From Gammaproteobacteria bacterium (GTDB taxonomy: Bacteria > Pseudomonadota > Gammaproteobacteria > UBA9214), in assembly GCA_003454335.1 (NCBI GenBank), contig DMKK01000076.1, positions 1 through 9,268 of the forward strand: a stretch of DNA of 9,268 nt. The letters are read 5' to 3'. The notes under the pieces were generated by a model. It saw only the letters and a list, made by a program, of their open reading frames with translations. It did no database searches and was not told the DNA's origin. Shown here piece by piece: positions 1 to 5,116 of this stretch (position 1 is the stretch's first letter; each line of letters begins with the position of its first letter). The position numbers and the translations under genes are program-made.

Positions 1-49
1 GGCGTGCCGTCATGGCAGCATGACTGGATGTGACTTGCTCGTTTTTCAT
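1..49 (-). CDS. 5' end of an unidentified gene running off the left edge
   Basis: Reading the minus strand, an ATG at 49-47 is preceded by a GGAG Shine-Dalgarno (59-56) with a 6-base spacer, which is near-ideal. The frame stays open to the window edge and gives MKNEQVTSSHAAMTAR. That N-terminus is hydrophilic, so there is no sign of a signal peptide in the visible part. A candidate sigma70-type promoter lies just upstream (95-124). Sixteen codons are too few to assign a family. The call rests on the ribosome binding site, the promoter and the open frame; I infer a real gene but cannot name it. Confidence 0.45.
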   Translation of the reverse strand, partial: MKNEQVTSSHAAMTAR

Positions 50-94
50 TGCTTTCTCCATAGATAGACCATTCTGCAGCAGATTCTAGCGCGG

Positions 95-124
95 ATCATG
101 AGTAGCTGTCACCTCCTGCGTCAA
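95..124 (-). promoter_or_regulatory. Candidate sigma70 promoter for the left-edge gene
   Basis: On the minus strand, TTGACG (124-119, 5 of 6 to the -35 consensus) and CATGAT (100-95, 4 of 6 to the -10 consensus) are separated by 18 bases. This would start transcription near 88 and give a leader of about 40 bases before the ATG at 49. The position fits the gene start well. The -10 match is only moderate. Confidence 0.33.
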
Positions 125-139
125 CGCGCGACAAGCCAG

Positions 140-167
140 ACTCAACCGTTTGGAAGCGTGGTTGAGT
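140..167. promoter_or_regulatory. 8-bp perfect inverted repeat, possible operator
   Basis: ACTCAACC (140-147) and GGTTGAGT (160-167) are perfect reverse complements separated by 12 bases. The repeat lies about 15 bases upstream of the candidate -35 box of the left-edge gene, where an activator or dimeric regulator would bind. It could also be a simple DNA hairpin. No regulator gene is visible next to it. Confidence 0.3.
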
Positions 168-357
168 ACGGCATGGGCAATGGCGTATATGTTCAGACTT
201 CAATGTAGAAACCCGTTATCGCCCTGCCCCGAAAAATCAGCACATACACACGCATCGTGGCAGGATTAAAATCCTGTGCGTACCATTCATGCGTGGTCGG
301 TGCGGGTATTTTCCAGCGTACTCTTCTTTTTTGTCCATGCAGGTGCCACCGCATGCG
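168..357. other. Non-coding spacer with short hairpins
   Basis: No supported gene is present. CAGGAT (261-266) and ATCCTG (271-276) form a 6-bp stem with a TAAA loop, flanked by CGCA (251-254) and TGCG (277-280), which could pair further. A second weak stem spans 337-354, just past the stop codon of the minus-strand barrel gene. On the minus strand neither is followed by a T-run, so neither is a convincing intrinsic terminator for that gene. Confidence 0.4.
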
Positions 358-1182
358 TCAAATCGGAAACAGCAACTTCACGGTGAAGTTTACCGTCCAT
401 TCAGGCGCGATGTAATCATCCTGAAAATTGTATTCGTAGTAGCCGGAAAACTGCACTGGCTGGTCGCCCAGTTTTACCAATTTCGAAAGCTTCACGCCCA
501 GCGGCAGGTTGGTCCAGTCATTTAAATTCCAGTCGTAGGTGGCATTCATTTCCGATACACCAATTGACCATTTGTTCGGTAGTGATACGTTAACGATGGG
601 CTGGAGGATGCTGAGATTCACATCTTCGCGGTCATCATCCCCGGCAACCGTAATCAGATTCTGGTTGAACAGACCCCACATGAATTTCTTTTCCCGGGCA
701 ACAAAGCCCAGGGCCGGTCCGAGAGCCCATTTCTCGGCGCCCAGCTCATCTTCACTGGCCGTTGGCAGTAACGCCACCGGGCCGACACCCCAGCGGCCCC
801 ATGGCTTGTCAAACACAATCAGGTCAAACAGTACCGAGTCACCCAGTCCGGTCTTTCCTGTCGGGCTGTCAGTGATATAGGGAATGGTCGCCCGGGCAAT
901 ATTCTTTACCCCGCCCAGTTTGAAAGGTATAACCGGACGCAAGATGACCGTGTTGGCTTCCTCATCCTTCAGTTGGTGGAAATTGCCGTTGTAGGAGTCC
1001 TGGATCTGGATGGCCATCAGTGAAGCCGTCGGGTCATTGGCTGCCTGTCCCAGCGACTGGCCGTCACTGTCCGGGTTAGCCGCGAGCGCCGGCACGGGTA
1101 TTGTTGCCAGGGAGGTCAGTAACAGACATCCAAGGTAGTATGTAGATATCCTGGTTAACCGGTTAAATGGTATGTAAAACAT
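358..1182 (-). CDS. Outer-membrane beta-barrel protein, MetA-pathway/transporter-like
   Basis: The product is a 274-residue secreted protein. Residues 1-35 form a signal peptide: a basic n-region with Arg9 and Arg11, a hydrophobic stretch around 15-30, and an A-L-A cleavage motif before NPDSDG. The mature part alternates hydrophobic and polar residues with frequent aromatics and Gly/Asp/Asn turns, as in a barrel. It contains features I associate with the family often annotated 'transporter' or, wrongly, 'neuromedin U' (Phenol_MetA_deg-like): an early N-D-P-T-A motif, a T-G-x-G-D segment after the first strands, a G-P-x-x-x-L-P-T-A segment, the repeated pattern G-P-A-L-G-F, and a C-terminus ending K-L-L-F-P-I. 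Length matches that family (about 250-300). The role is probably passage of small molecules across the outer membrane; the substrate is unknown. The start is the only ATG giving a complete signal peptide; the Shine-Dalgarno is weak. The gene is transcribed divergently from the LemA operon and looks monocistronic. The barrel call is firm and the family call reasonable. Confidence 0.75.
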   Translation of the reverse strand: MFYIPFNRLTRISTYYLGCLLLTSLATIPVPALAANPDSDGQSLGQAANDPTASLMAIQIQDSYNGNFHQLKDEEANTVILRPVIPFKLGGVKNIARATIPYITDSPTGKTGLGDSVLFDLIVFDKPWGRWGVGPVALLPTASEDELGAEKWALGPALGFVAREKKFMWGLFNQNLITVAGDDDREDVNLSILQPIVNVSLPNKWSIGVSEMNATYDWNLNDWTNLPLGVKLSKLVKLGDQPVQFSGYYEYNFQDDYIAPEWTVNFTVKLLFPI

Positions 1183-1217
1183 ACTTTAGAAAACATCCAT
1201 AATCCCAGGATTCTGCG

Positions 1218-1245
1218 ATAATACACGTATCTGTAATATTTTAAA
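1218..1245 (-). promoter_or_regulatory. Candidate promoter for the outer-membrane barrel gene
   Basis: On the minus strand, TTTAAA (1245-1240) and TATTAT (1223-1218) are 16 bases apart and resemble sigma70 -35 and -10 boxes. Transcription would begin near 1210, about 28 bases before the start codon at 1182. The region is AT-rich compared with the flanking genes. Confidence 0.35.
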
Positions 1246-1384
1246 GATGGGCGAGCGATGCGTCAGACTCGCAAGGGCAGCTAATGATACTTTGGGATAA
1301 AGGTGCACATCGGTGTCGACAGTAAAACAAAAATAATTCACTCCGTAATAGTAATCCCCGGCATCCCCCACGATTTCGGCATCG

Positions 1385-1396
1385 GCAGCTAGCTGC
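1385..1396. promoter_or_regulatory. 12-bp perfect palindrome upstream of the LemA operon
   Basis: GCAGCTAGCTGC is a perfect palindrome that ends two bases before the candidate -35 box at 1399-1404. A palindrome of this size at this position could be an operator for the LemA/TPM operon. It could also be chance. Confidence 0.3.
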
Positions 1397-1398
1397 GT

Positions 1399-1427
1399 TT
1401 GTTTCCCGGCAGCAGTGTTGGTATGTT
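1399..1427 (+). promoter_or_regulatory. Candidate promoter for the LemA/TPM operon
   Basis: TTGTTT (1399-1404) and TATGTT (1422-1427) are 17 bases apart, and the -10 box is preceded by TGG, which fits an extended -10. Transcription would begin near 1434, giving a 20-base leader that carries the GGAGGA ribosome binding site (1440-1445). The -35 match is poor (3 of 6). An earlier promoter in 1260-1350 cannot be excluded. Confidence 0.3.
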
Positions 1428-1453
1428 GTCTCTCTAACTGGAGGACATAGCCA

Positions 1454-2053
1454 ATGACCGGATCAATACCAAAACTGTTTTTCGCAGGACTGCTGGGGTT
1501 TTCCCTGCTGATGCTGGGCGGATGTGGCGTTAACAACATTCCTTCCTACGATGAATCAGCCGATGCTGCCTGGAGTGATGTACTCAACCAGTACCAACGG
1601 CGTGCAGAACTGATTCCCAATCTGGTGGCCACGGTAAAGGGCTATGCCGCACACGAAAAGGAAACCCTCGAAGCTGTCATCGAGGCCCGCTCCAAAGCCA
1701 CCAGCATGCAGCTGCCCAGCGATATTCAGTCCAGTCCGGAGACGATGAAACAGTTTCAGGCTAACCAGGACGCCCTGTCGAGTGCGCTGTCGCGCCTGAT
1801 GGTGGTAGTGGAACGCTATCCTGACCTAAAAGCCAGCCAGAACTTTCTGTCACTGCAATCACAACTGGAAGGCACCGAAAATCGTATCGCCGTTGCCCGC
1901 AGGGATTACATCCATGCGGTAAAAACCTATAACACAGAACTCCGCACCTATCCGGGAAAATGGTGGCATTCCATGCTCTACTCCGATCTTGAGCCGCGTG
2001 CCAATTTCACCGCCCCGGAAGAAATACAGCAAGCGCCAGAGGTAGAGTTCTGA
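1454..2053 (+). CDS. lemA: LemA-family lipoprotein
   Basis: The product has 199 residues, typical for LemA. Residues 5-23 form a hydrophobic signal ending in a lipobox L-G-G-C with Cys24 as the lipidated residue. Gly at +2 rather than Asp suggests sorting to the outer membrane. The first helix carries the family hallmark: W followed by N-Q-Y-Q-R-R, then L-I-P-N-L-V, then V-K-G-Y-A-x-H-E-K and E-A-R-S-K-A (about residues 40-90). The second hallmark, Y-P-D-L-K-A, then F-L-x-L-Q-x-Q-L-E-G-T-E-N-R-I-A-V-A-R and Y-N-T, lies at about 120-170. LemA folds as a long antiparallel helical bundle; its molecular role is not settled. The start has a good GGAGGA site 8 bases upstream. It is the first gene of an operon with two TPM-domain genes, a common LemA neighbourhood, so the three products probably work together in the envelope. 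Confidence 0.93.
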   Translation: MTGSIPKLFFAGLLGFSLLMLGGCGVNNIPSYDESADAAWSDVLNQYQRRAELIPNLVATVKGYAAHEKETLEAVIEARSKATSMQLPSDIQSSPETMKQFQANQDALSSALSRLMVVVERYPDLKASQNFLSLQSQLEGTENRIAVARRDYIHAVKTYNTELRTYPGKWWHSMLYSDLEPRANFTAPEEIQQAPEVEF

Positions 2054-2080
2054 GCCTGCCGCGACCGTAACAAGTTGTTC

Positions 2081-2983
2081 ATGTCTACCAGCCACTACCG
2101 GGCAATTCCCAGCCGTTCCATACGATCGGCGAGAATTCTTCTGACCCTGCTGTTATGCGTAATTTCAGCGCCGCTTTTGTCGGCGCCGGAATTCCCGCAA
2201 CTTGCCGGTCGCGTCGTCGACCAGGCAGCACTGCTGTCGCCGGCTGCAGAGACTCGCCTGACTGAACAGCTCGCGGCGCATGAACAACAGACCGGTAACC
2301 AGCTGGTGGTCGTGACCCTGCCCTCGCTGCAGGGGAATAACATTGAGGACTATGGTTACCAGCTCGGCAGGCACTGGGGAATCGGACAAAAAGGCAGGGA
2401 CAACGGCGCCCTGCTGATCGTGTCACGCGATGATCGCAAGGTGCGCATCGAAGTGGGCTATGGGCTTGAGGGCAGCCTTACCGACGCCCTCGGCAGCGCT
2501 ATTATTCACCAGCGTATTCTGCCGCAGTTTCGCCAGGGTGATTTCGAGTCCGGTATCGAAAAGGGTGTCGAGGCCATGCTGAACATTATCGATGGCGATG
2601 CAGAGGAAATCACGGACCTTTCAAAAACCAGTCCGGCGCAACCTGGTAGCAACCTCGAGGCCCTGTTCACACCCTTCACGATTCTGGGAGTGTTTGCCGG
2701 TAATCTGCTCATGGGGCGCTTTGGCGTGAAAGCCATTCCGCTTGTATCAGGCGCACTGTTTCCACTGGTCTGGTGGCTGAGCGGCTCACTGGGACTTGCA
2801 GCCATTGTCGCCCTTGCGGTTGCCGTGTTCATGTTTGGCGCCGGGGGTGGTGGTGGCCGCGGAGGCGATGGTCGCAGAACATCTCGTGGTGGCTACTATG
2901 GCGGTTACGGAGGCTTTGGCGGCGGTGGATTCTCGGGCGGTGGAGGTTCTTTCGGTGGCGGTGGAGCATCGGGGAGTTGGTAA
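2081..2983 (+). CDS. Secreted TPM-domain protein with glycine-rich tail (YgcG-like)
   Basis: The product has 300 residues from the ATG at 2081; a TTG two codons earlier (2075) is an alternative start, and neither has a clear Shine-Dalgarno. Residues about 18-35 form a signal sequence ending L-L-S-A before P-E-F-P. Residues about 38-170 are a TPM domain (TLP18.3/Psb32/MOLO-1 family): G-R-V-V-D-x-A at its start, a helix with E-x-x-L-x-x-x-E, the strand L-V-V-V-T-L-P-S-L, W-G-I-G-Q-K-G-R-D-N-G-A-L-L-I-V, and R-I-E-V-G-Y-G-L-E-G. Two or three hydrophobic segments follow (about 195-252), then about 48 residues rich in Gly, Tyr and Phe ending G-A-S-G-S-W. This signal-TPM-membrane-Gly-tail order is the usual YgcG-like layout. 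The domain should face the periplasm. Family members are linked to metal binding, phosphatase activity or repair of membrane complexes; no function can be assigned here. It starts 27 bases after lemA and ends 1 base before the next gene. Confidence 0.9.
   Translation: MSTSHYRAIPSRSIRSARILLTLLLCVISAPLLSAPEFPQLAGRVVDQAALLSPAAETRLTEQLAAHEQQTGNQLVVVTLPSLQGNNIEDYGYQLGRHWGIGQKGRDNGALLIVSRDDRKVRIEVGYGLEGSLTDALGSAIIHQRILPQFRQGDFESGIEKGVEAMLNIIDGDAEEITDLSKTSPAQPGSNLEALFTPFTILGVFAGNLLMGRFGVKAIPLVSGALFPLVWWLSGSLGLAAIVALAVAVFMFGAGGGGGRGGDGRRTSRGGYYGGYGGFGGGGFSGGGGSFGGGGASGSW
2971..2976 (+). promoter_or_regulatory. Ribosome binding site that fixes the start of the third operon gene
   Basis: GGGGAG sits inside the last codons of the preceding gene, 8 bases before the ATG at 2985. 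It marks 2985 as the start rather than the in-frame upstream ATG at 2796, which would only read the glycine-rich coding sequence in another frame. Confidence 0.7.
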
Positions 2984-2984
2984 T

Positions 2985-3602
2985 ATGAAATTCATCAACG
3001 AATCCGACAGGCAGCGCATAAAACAGGCTATCCATTCTGCCGAAGCACAGTTCGAGGGTGAACTGGTAACGATTATTACTGCTGCCAGCGACACTTATCG
3101 CTATATACCAACCATGTGGGCGGGACTGGTCACGTTGCTGTCCCCCTGGCTGACCGTGCTGTTCGCACCGGGCATGGCTCTGTTTGAAGCACTATCCATC
3201 CAGAGTGCGATATTCCTGGTTGTTATCCTGCTGTTTCACTGGCAACCGGTAAAAATGCTATTGATTCCCCGACAGGTAAAACATCAGCGGGCATCACGTC
3301 TGGCGCATGAACAGTTTTTCCATCAGGGTCTGCACCTCACGCGCAACCACAATGCCGTTTTACTGTTTGTCTCGGTAGCCGAACACTACGTGGAAATTAT
3401 CGCCGACAAAGGTATCAATGACTGCGTCGATAATGACTGCTGGCCAGAAATAGTCGACGGGTTTACCGCTAAAGTACGTTCCGGCCAGATAAGCGACGGT
3501 TTTTTGTACGCCATCGAACAATGTACAGAGTACATGGCCAGGCATTATCCTCCCGGCAATGAAAAGACCAATGTTCTCCCGAACCATCTGATAGAGTTAT
3601 AA
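2985..3602 (+). CDS. Membrane TPM-domain protein, third gene of the LemA operon
   Basis: The product has 205 residues. An N-terminal amphipathic helix (residues 5-24, D-R-Q-R-I-K-Q-A-I then A-E) leads into a strand with G-E-L-V-T-I-I-T. Two hydrophobic segments follow at about 43-62 and 68-86 and act as a membrane hairpin that splits the TPM fold. After it come R-A-x-x-x-A-H-E-Q-F-F, the strand N-A-V-L-L-F-V-S-V-A-E-x-Y-V-E-I-I-A-D-K-G-I, and a helical end. The C-terminus L-P-N-H-L-I-E-L closely matches, from memory, the conserved tail of this TPM subfamily. Unlike its upstream neighbour it has no cleavable signal and no glycine tail. It starts one base after the upstream stop codon, so it is almost certainly translated from the same mRNA. 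The role is unknown; association with LemA and the secreted TPM protein at the inner membrane is inferred. Confidence 0.88.
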   Translation: MKFINESDRQRIKQAIHSAEAQFEGELVTIITAASDTYRYIPTMWAGLVTLLSPWLTVLFAPGMALFEALSIQSAIFLVVILLFHWQPVKMLLIPRQVKHQRASRLAHEQFFHQGLHLTRNHNAVLLFVSVAEHYVEIIADKGINDCVDNDCWPEIVDGFTAKVRSGQISDGFLYAIEQCTEYMARHYPPGNEKTNVLPNHLIEL

Positions 3603-3634
3603 ACAACCGCGCAATGATGCAGGAGCCCCGCTTC

Positions 3635-3691
3635 ATGACAACACTGATCACCCTGTTGATCGGCATGTTCATCGGCTGGACTATGCCATAG
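3635..3691 (+). CDS. Possible 18-residue membrane peptide, perhaps a truncated small gene
   Basis: An ATG at 3635 has an AGGAG site 9 bases upstream (3621-3625) and encodes MTTLITLLIGMFIGWTMP before an amber TAG at 3689. The peptide is almost wholly hydrophobic, with an I-G-M-F-I-G-W motif that fits one short transmembrane helix. The same frame stays open after the TAG to a TGA at 3866-3868, reading S-T-W-A-R-T-V-Q-D-N next. I recall small single-span proteins with G-W-x-x-P-Q-P-x-W-A after the helix, so the TAG could be a mutated CAG (Gln). It lies 32 bases after the LemA operon and could be its last gene. The alternative is a chance ORF; the good ribosome binding site and the helix argue against that. 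Confidence 0.35.
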   Translation: MTTLITLLIGMFIGWTMP

Positions 3692-3881
3692 TCGACCTGG
3701 GCCAGGACAGTTCAGGATAACCGGGAGCCGACTACAACTACTATCATTACAGGACCGGCGGTGGCGCTCTGCAACGGCTTTGCCACGCGTGACAAGGACT
3801 CCGGGCCGTTGTCTGCGCACGGCGCCTTGCTACAAAACACCACAGGCGTGCTAAACCCGGCAATATGATGTTAAAGGAGTA

Positions 3882-4355
3882 CTAGTGCGACTTGCGTTTG
3901 CGCCGGAACCCCATAAACAGACCACTAGCCGCCGCGGTTGCCGAAGGCAGCAATGCTGCGACATAACCCTGTGCCTTGTCCAGATTCTCGCTCACCCAGC
4001 CGACGCTGGACTGCACCCACTGGTCGGCTGCCGGACCGATAACTCCGAATTTTGTCAGCAGGGTGACCGCTACCACCCCGAGCCCGCCGGCAATCAGAAC
4101 CTTTGACAGCCTCCGCCTGGCGATCCTGCCAATGACCAGGCCAGCAAGAAAACTGCCGGCAAGCGACATGGCCGCCGGCGCATAGGGTTTTAATGTCGTC
4201 AACAGTGCGCTCTTGTCCGGTTCGGCAAACCATAAGCCGCCCGCACCGAGGAAGGTGGCGGCGGATAAAAGAAGGGGTTTGGAGGCTATAAAACCACCGA
4301 GTTTGTCGTCGGCGCCTTCATCGTCGTCATCCTTTGTGAATCTACGTAGTTCCAT
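3882..4355 (-). CDS. FUN14-like small membrane protein
   Basis: The product has 157 residues. The N-terminus is soluble and acidic (D9-D12, E13, D16, D17). Hydrophobic segments lie at about 28-44, 58-76, 84-100 and 132-150, and the protein ends in a basic R-R-K-R-K tail. The second half fits the FUN14 pattern: a glycine-rich helix G-x-x-x-G-L-V-I-G with R-I-A-R-R-R, then K-V-L-I-A-G-G, then F-G-V-I-G, an amphipathic stretch W-V-Q-S-S-V-G-W-V, and a final helix L-P-S-A-T-A-A-A-S-G-L-F-M-G-F-R-R. FUN14 proteins are known in eukaryotes as mitophagy receptors; the bacterial and archaeal members have no settled function. The start is supported by AGGAG (4365-4361) five bases upstream. The gene stands alone, convergent with the LemA operon. 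That it is a membrane protein is firm; the FUN14 family call is made from memory of the profile and is moderate. Confidence 0.72.
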   Translation of the reverse strand: MELRRFTKDDDDEGADDKLGGFIASKPLLLSAATFLGAGGLWFAEPDKSALLTTLKPYAPAAMSLAGSFLAGLVIGRIARRRLSKVLIAGGLGVVAVTLLTKFGVIGPAADQWVQSSVGWVSENLDKAQGYVAALLPSATAAASGLFMGFRRKRKSH

Positions 4356-4482
4356 TGGTGCTCCTTTGCAGTATCAAGTTGGGTATAAGACGAACAAACG
4401 CCCTTTTCCTCCGTTCTCACTGCCATTGAAGCATTAATCACTACGCGCTGCCACCACAGACGCGGCAGGATTCTACATCAAT

Positions 4483-4650
4483 ATGAGCACCCGCTTCAGT
4501 CTCTTAGCCTCGTCATCGCCACATCTGGCCCCGGTCGGGTCCACTGCACCCACAGTGCGCATGAACTGGGACACCCTTTACTCCTGCCGCATCGTCAAGG
4601 TGTCGGACGATCATACCTTCGAGATTCTGCTCCCGAAGGGCGAATGTTAA
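4483..4650 (+). CDS. Orphan 55-residue ORF, unrecognised
   Basis: The frame is open from just after a stop at 4435-4437 to a TAA at 4648-4650; the first ATG is at 4483 and another lies at 4561. The second half, from M-N-W-D-T-L-Y-S, reads like a folded protein: R-I-V-K-V-S-D-D-H-T-F-E-I-L-L-P alternates as in beta strands, and it ends K-G-E-C. The first half is Ser/Pro rich and less protein-like. Neither ATG has a Shine-Dalgarno. I do not recognise the family. It could be a small gene, a remnant of a larger one whose other end was lost next to the inverted-repeat element downstream, or chance. Confidence 0.25.
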   Translation: MSTRFSLLASSSPHLAPVGSTAPTVRMNWDTLYSCRIVKVSDDHTFEILLPKGEC

Positions 4651-4684
4651 TTTGCACCGAAATTGGGGCCAATAGAGGCAGATA

Positions 4685-4800
4685 TTTGCACTCTGCTCTG
4701 ACCCACCCCTGCAGAGAATAGATATTTTGAATCCATATATTTACTGTAGTTCTGGTGGTGCATTTTTCAGTGCAAACGGTGGGTCAAATTTGGATGCAAT
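4685..4800. repeat. Degenerate inverted-repeat element, possibly MITE- or REP-like
   Basis: TGACCCACC (4699-4707) and GGTGGGTCA (4778-4786) are perfect reverse complements. The flanks continue imperfectly: 4681-4707 matches the reverse complement of 4778-4804 at about 17 of 27 positions. TTTGCAC occurs directly twice (4651-4657 and 4685-4691) and inverted as GTGCAAA (4770-4776). GGGTCA/TGACCC ends with TGCA-rich inner arms resemble, from memory, palindromic elements associated with REP-type transposases in gammaproteobacteria. The interior of about 70 bases is AT-rich and has no ORF. It is too short to carry a transposase, so a non-autonomous or decayed element is the likeliest reading. Its status as a repeat cannot be shown from one copy. 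Confidence 0.35.
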
Positions 4801-5116
4801 TTAACAGTATGGGTGCGGTCAATTGCCCTTCCCTCTGCCAATCCCTGTCTCTGACAGAATCAGAAATACCCTATAGATGCCAGCTATCAGTATCTTGAAT
4901 ACTGTTCCTGTCCGCCGCGCCCGTACTGGTTGAAGTACGGCTCTATATTAGTTTTCATTAAGCCCAAGCTCTCCTCTAGCAAGGAGTACATTTTTCCAAA
5001 GGGTGATTACTGTTTTTTTCATTATCACTCTCGAGAGGAGGAAAGTTTAAAGATTCATGATTGGCAAACGACTTATTCTATCAAAGCAAACAGTTGAGTA
5101 GCGCAATCAATCGCAA
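4801..5116. other. AT-rich non-coding stretch with several hairpins
   Basis: No firm gene is present. Perfect stems are CTGTC/GACAG (4845-4857), CCGTACT/AGTACGG with a 6-base loop (4921-4940) and CTCCT/AGGAG (4971-4986), plus the palindrome CTCTCGAGAG (5028-5037). GTGAT (5003-5007) and ATCAC (5025-5029) flank a run of seven T (plus strand). On the minus strand this is the region downstream of the AsmA-like gene, but no stem is followed by a T-run in that direction, so an intrinsic terminator is not clear. A 24-codon minus-strand ORF lies at 4948-5022. Confidence 0.4.
4921..4940. other. 7-bp perfect hairpin in the intergenic region
   Basis: CCGTACT and AGTACGG enclose the loop GGTTGA. Plus-strand sequence after it is T-rich (CTCTATATTAGTTTT), so it might end plus-strand transcription from the orphan ORF region, but the T-run is interrupted. 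It is the strongest hairpin between the FUN14-like and AsmA-like genes. Confidence 0.3.

Noticed and set aside
98..208. 36-codon plus-strand ORF starting at 98
   Set aside because: It has no ribosome binding site, spans the inverted repeat and candidate promoter of the left-edge gene, and has no recognisable features.
251..290. tRNA-like anticodon arm around CAGGATTAAAATCCTG
   Set aside because: The loop and stem lengths do not fit a 5-bp stem with a 7-base loop, and no acceptor, D or T arms can be drawn around it.
1186..1539. 117-codon minus-strand ORF over the LemA start and the divergent intergenic region
   Set aside because: It overlaps the LemA signal peptide coding region and the candidate promoters, has no ribosome binding site, and its translation has no recognisable protein features.
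2838..2980. Repetitive GGT/GGC-rich DNA that could be a tandem repeat
   Set aside because: It is explained by the glycine-rich protein tail; the units are irregular and do not form a tandem array.
2796..2984. Upstream extension of the third operon gene to the ATG at 2796
   Set aside because: The extra 63 codons read the glycine-rich coding sequence of the preceding gene in another frame, while 2985 has a strong GGGGAG site.
3545..3820. 91-codon minus-strand ORF between the LemA operon and the FUN14-like gene
   Set aside because: It runs antisense across the end of the TPM gene, is Arg/Cys/His rich, and shows no ribosome binding site or domain.
3793..3829. Nested stems CAAGG/CCTTG and GCCGT/ACGGC as a terminator for the convergent genes
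   Set aside because: The stems are separated by a 7-base bulge and no T-run follows on either strand.
3873..4106. AAAGGAG followed by GTG at 3885 and a 73-codon plus-strand ORF
   Set aside because: The ribosome-site match is good, but the translation is antisense to the well-supported FUN14-like gene and rich in Cys, Arg and His, as expected of a shadow frame.
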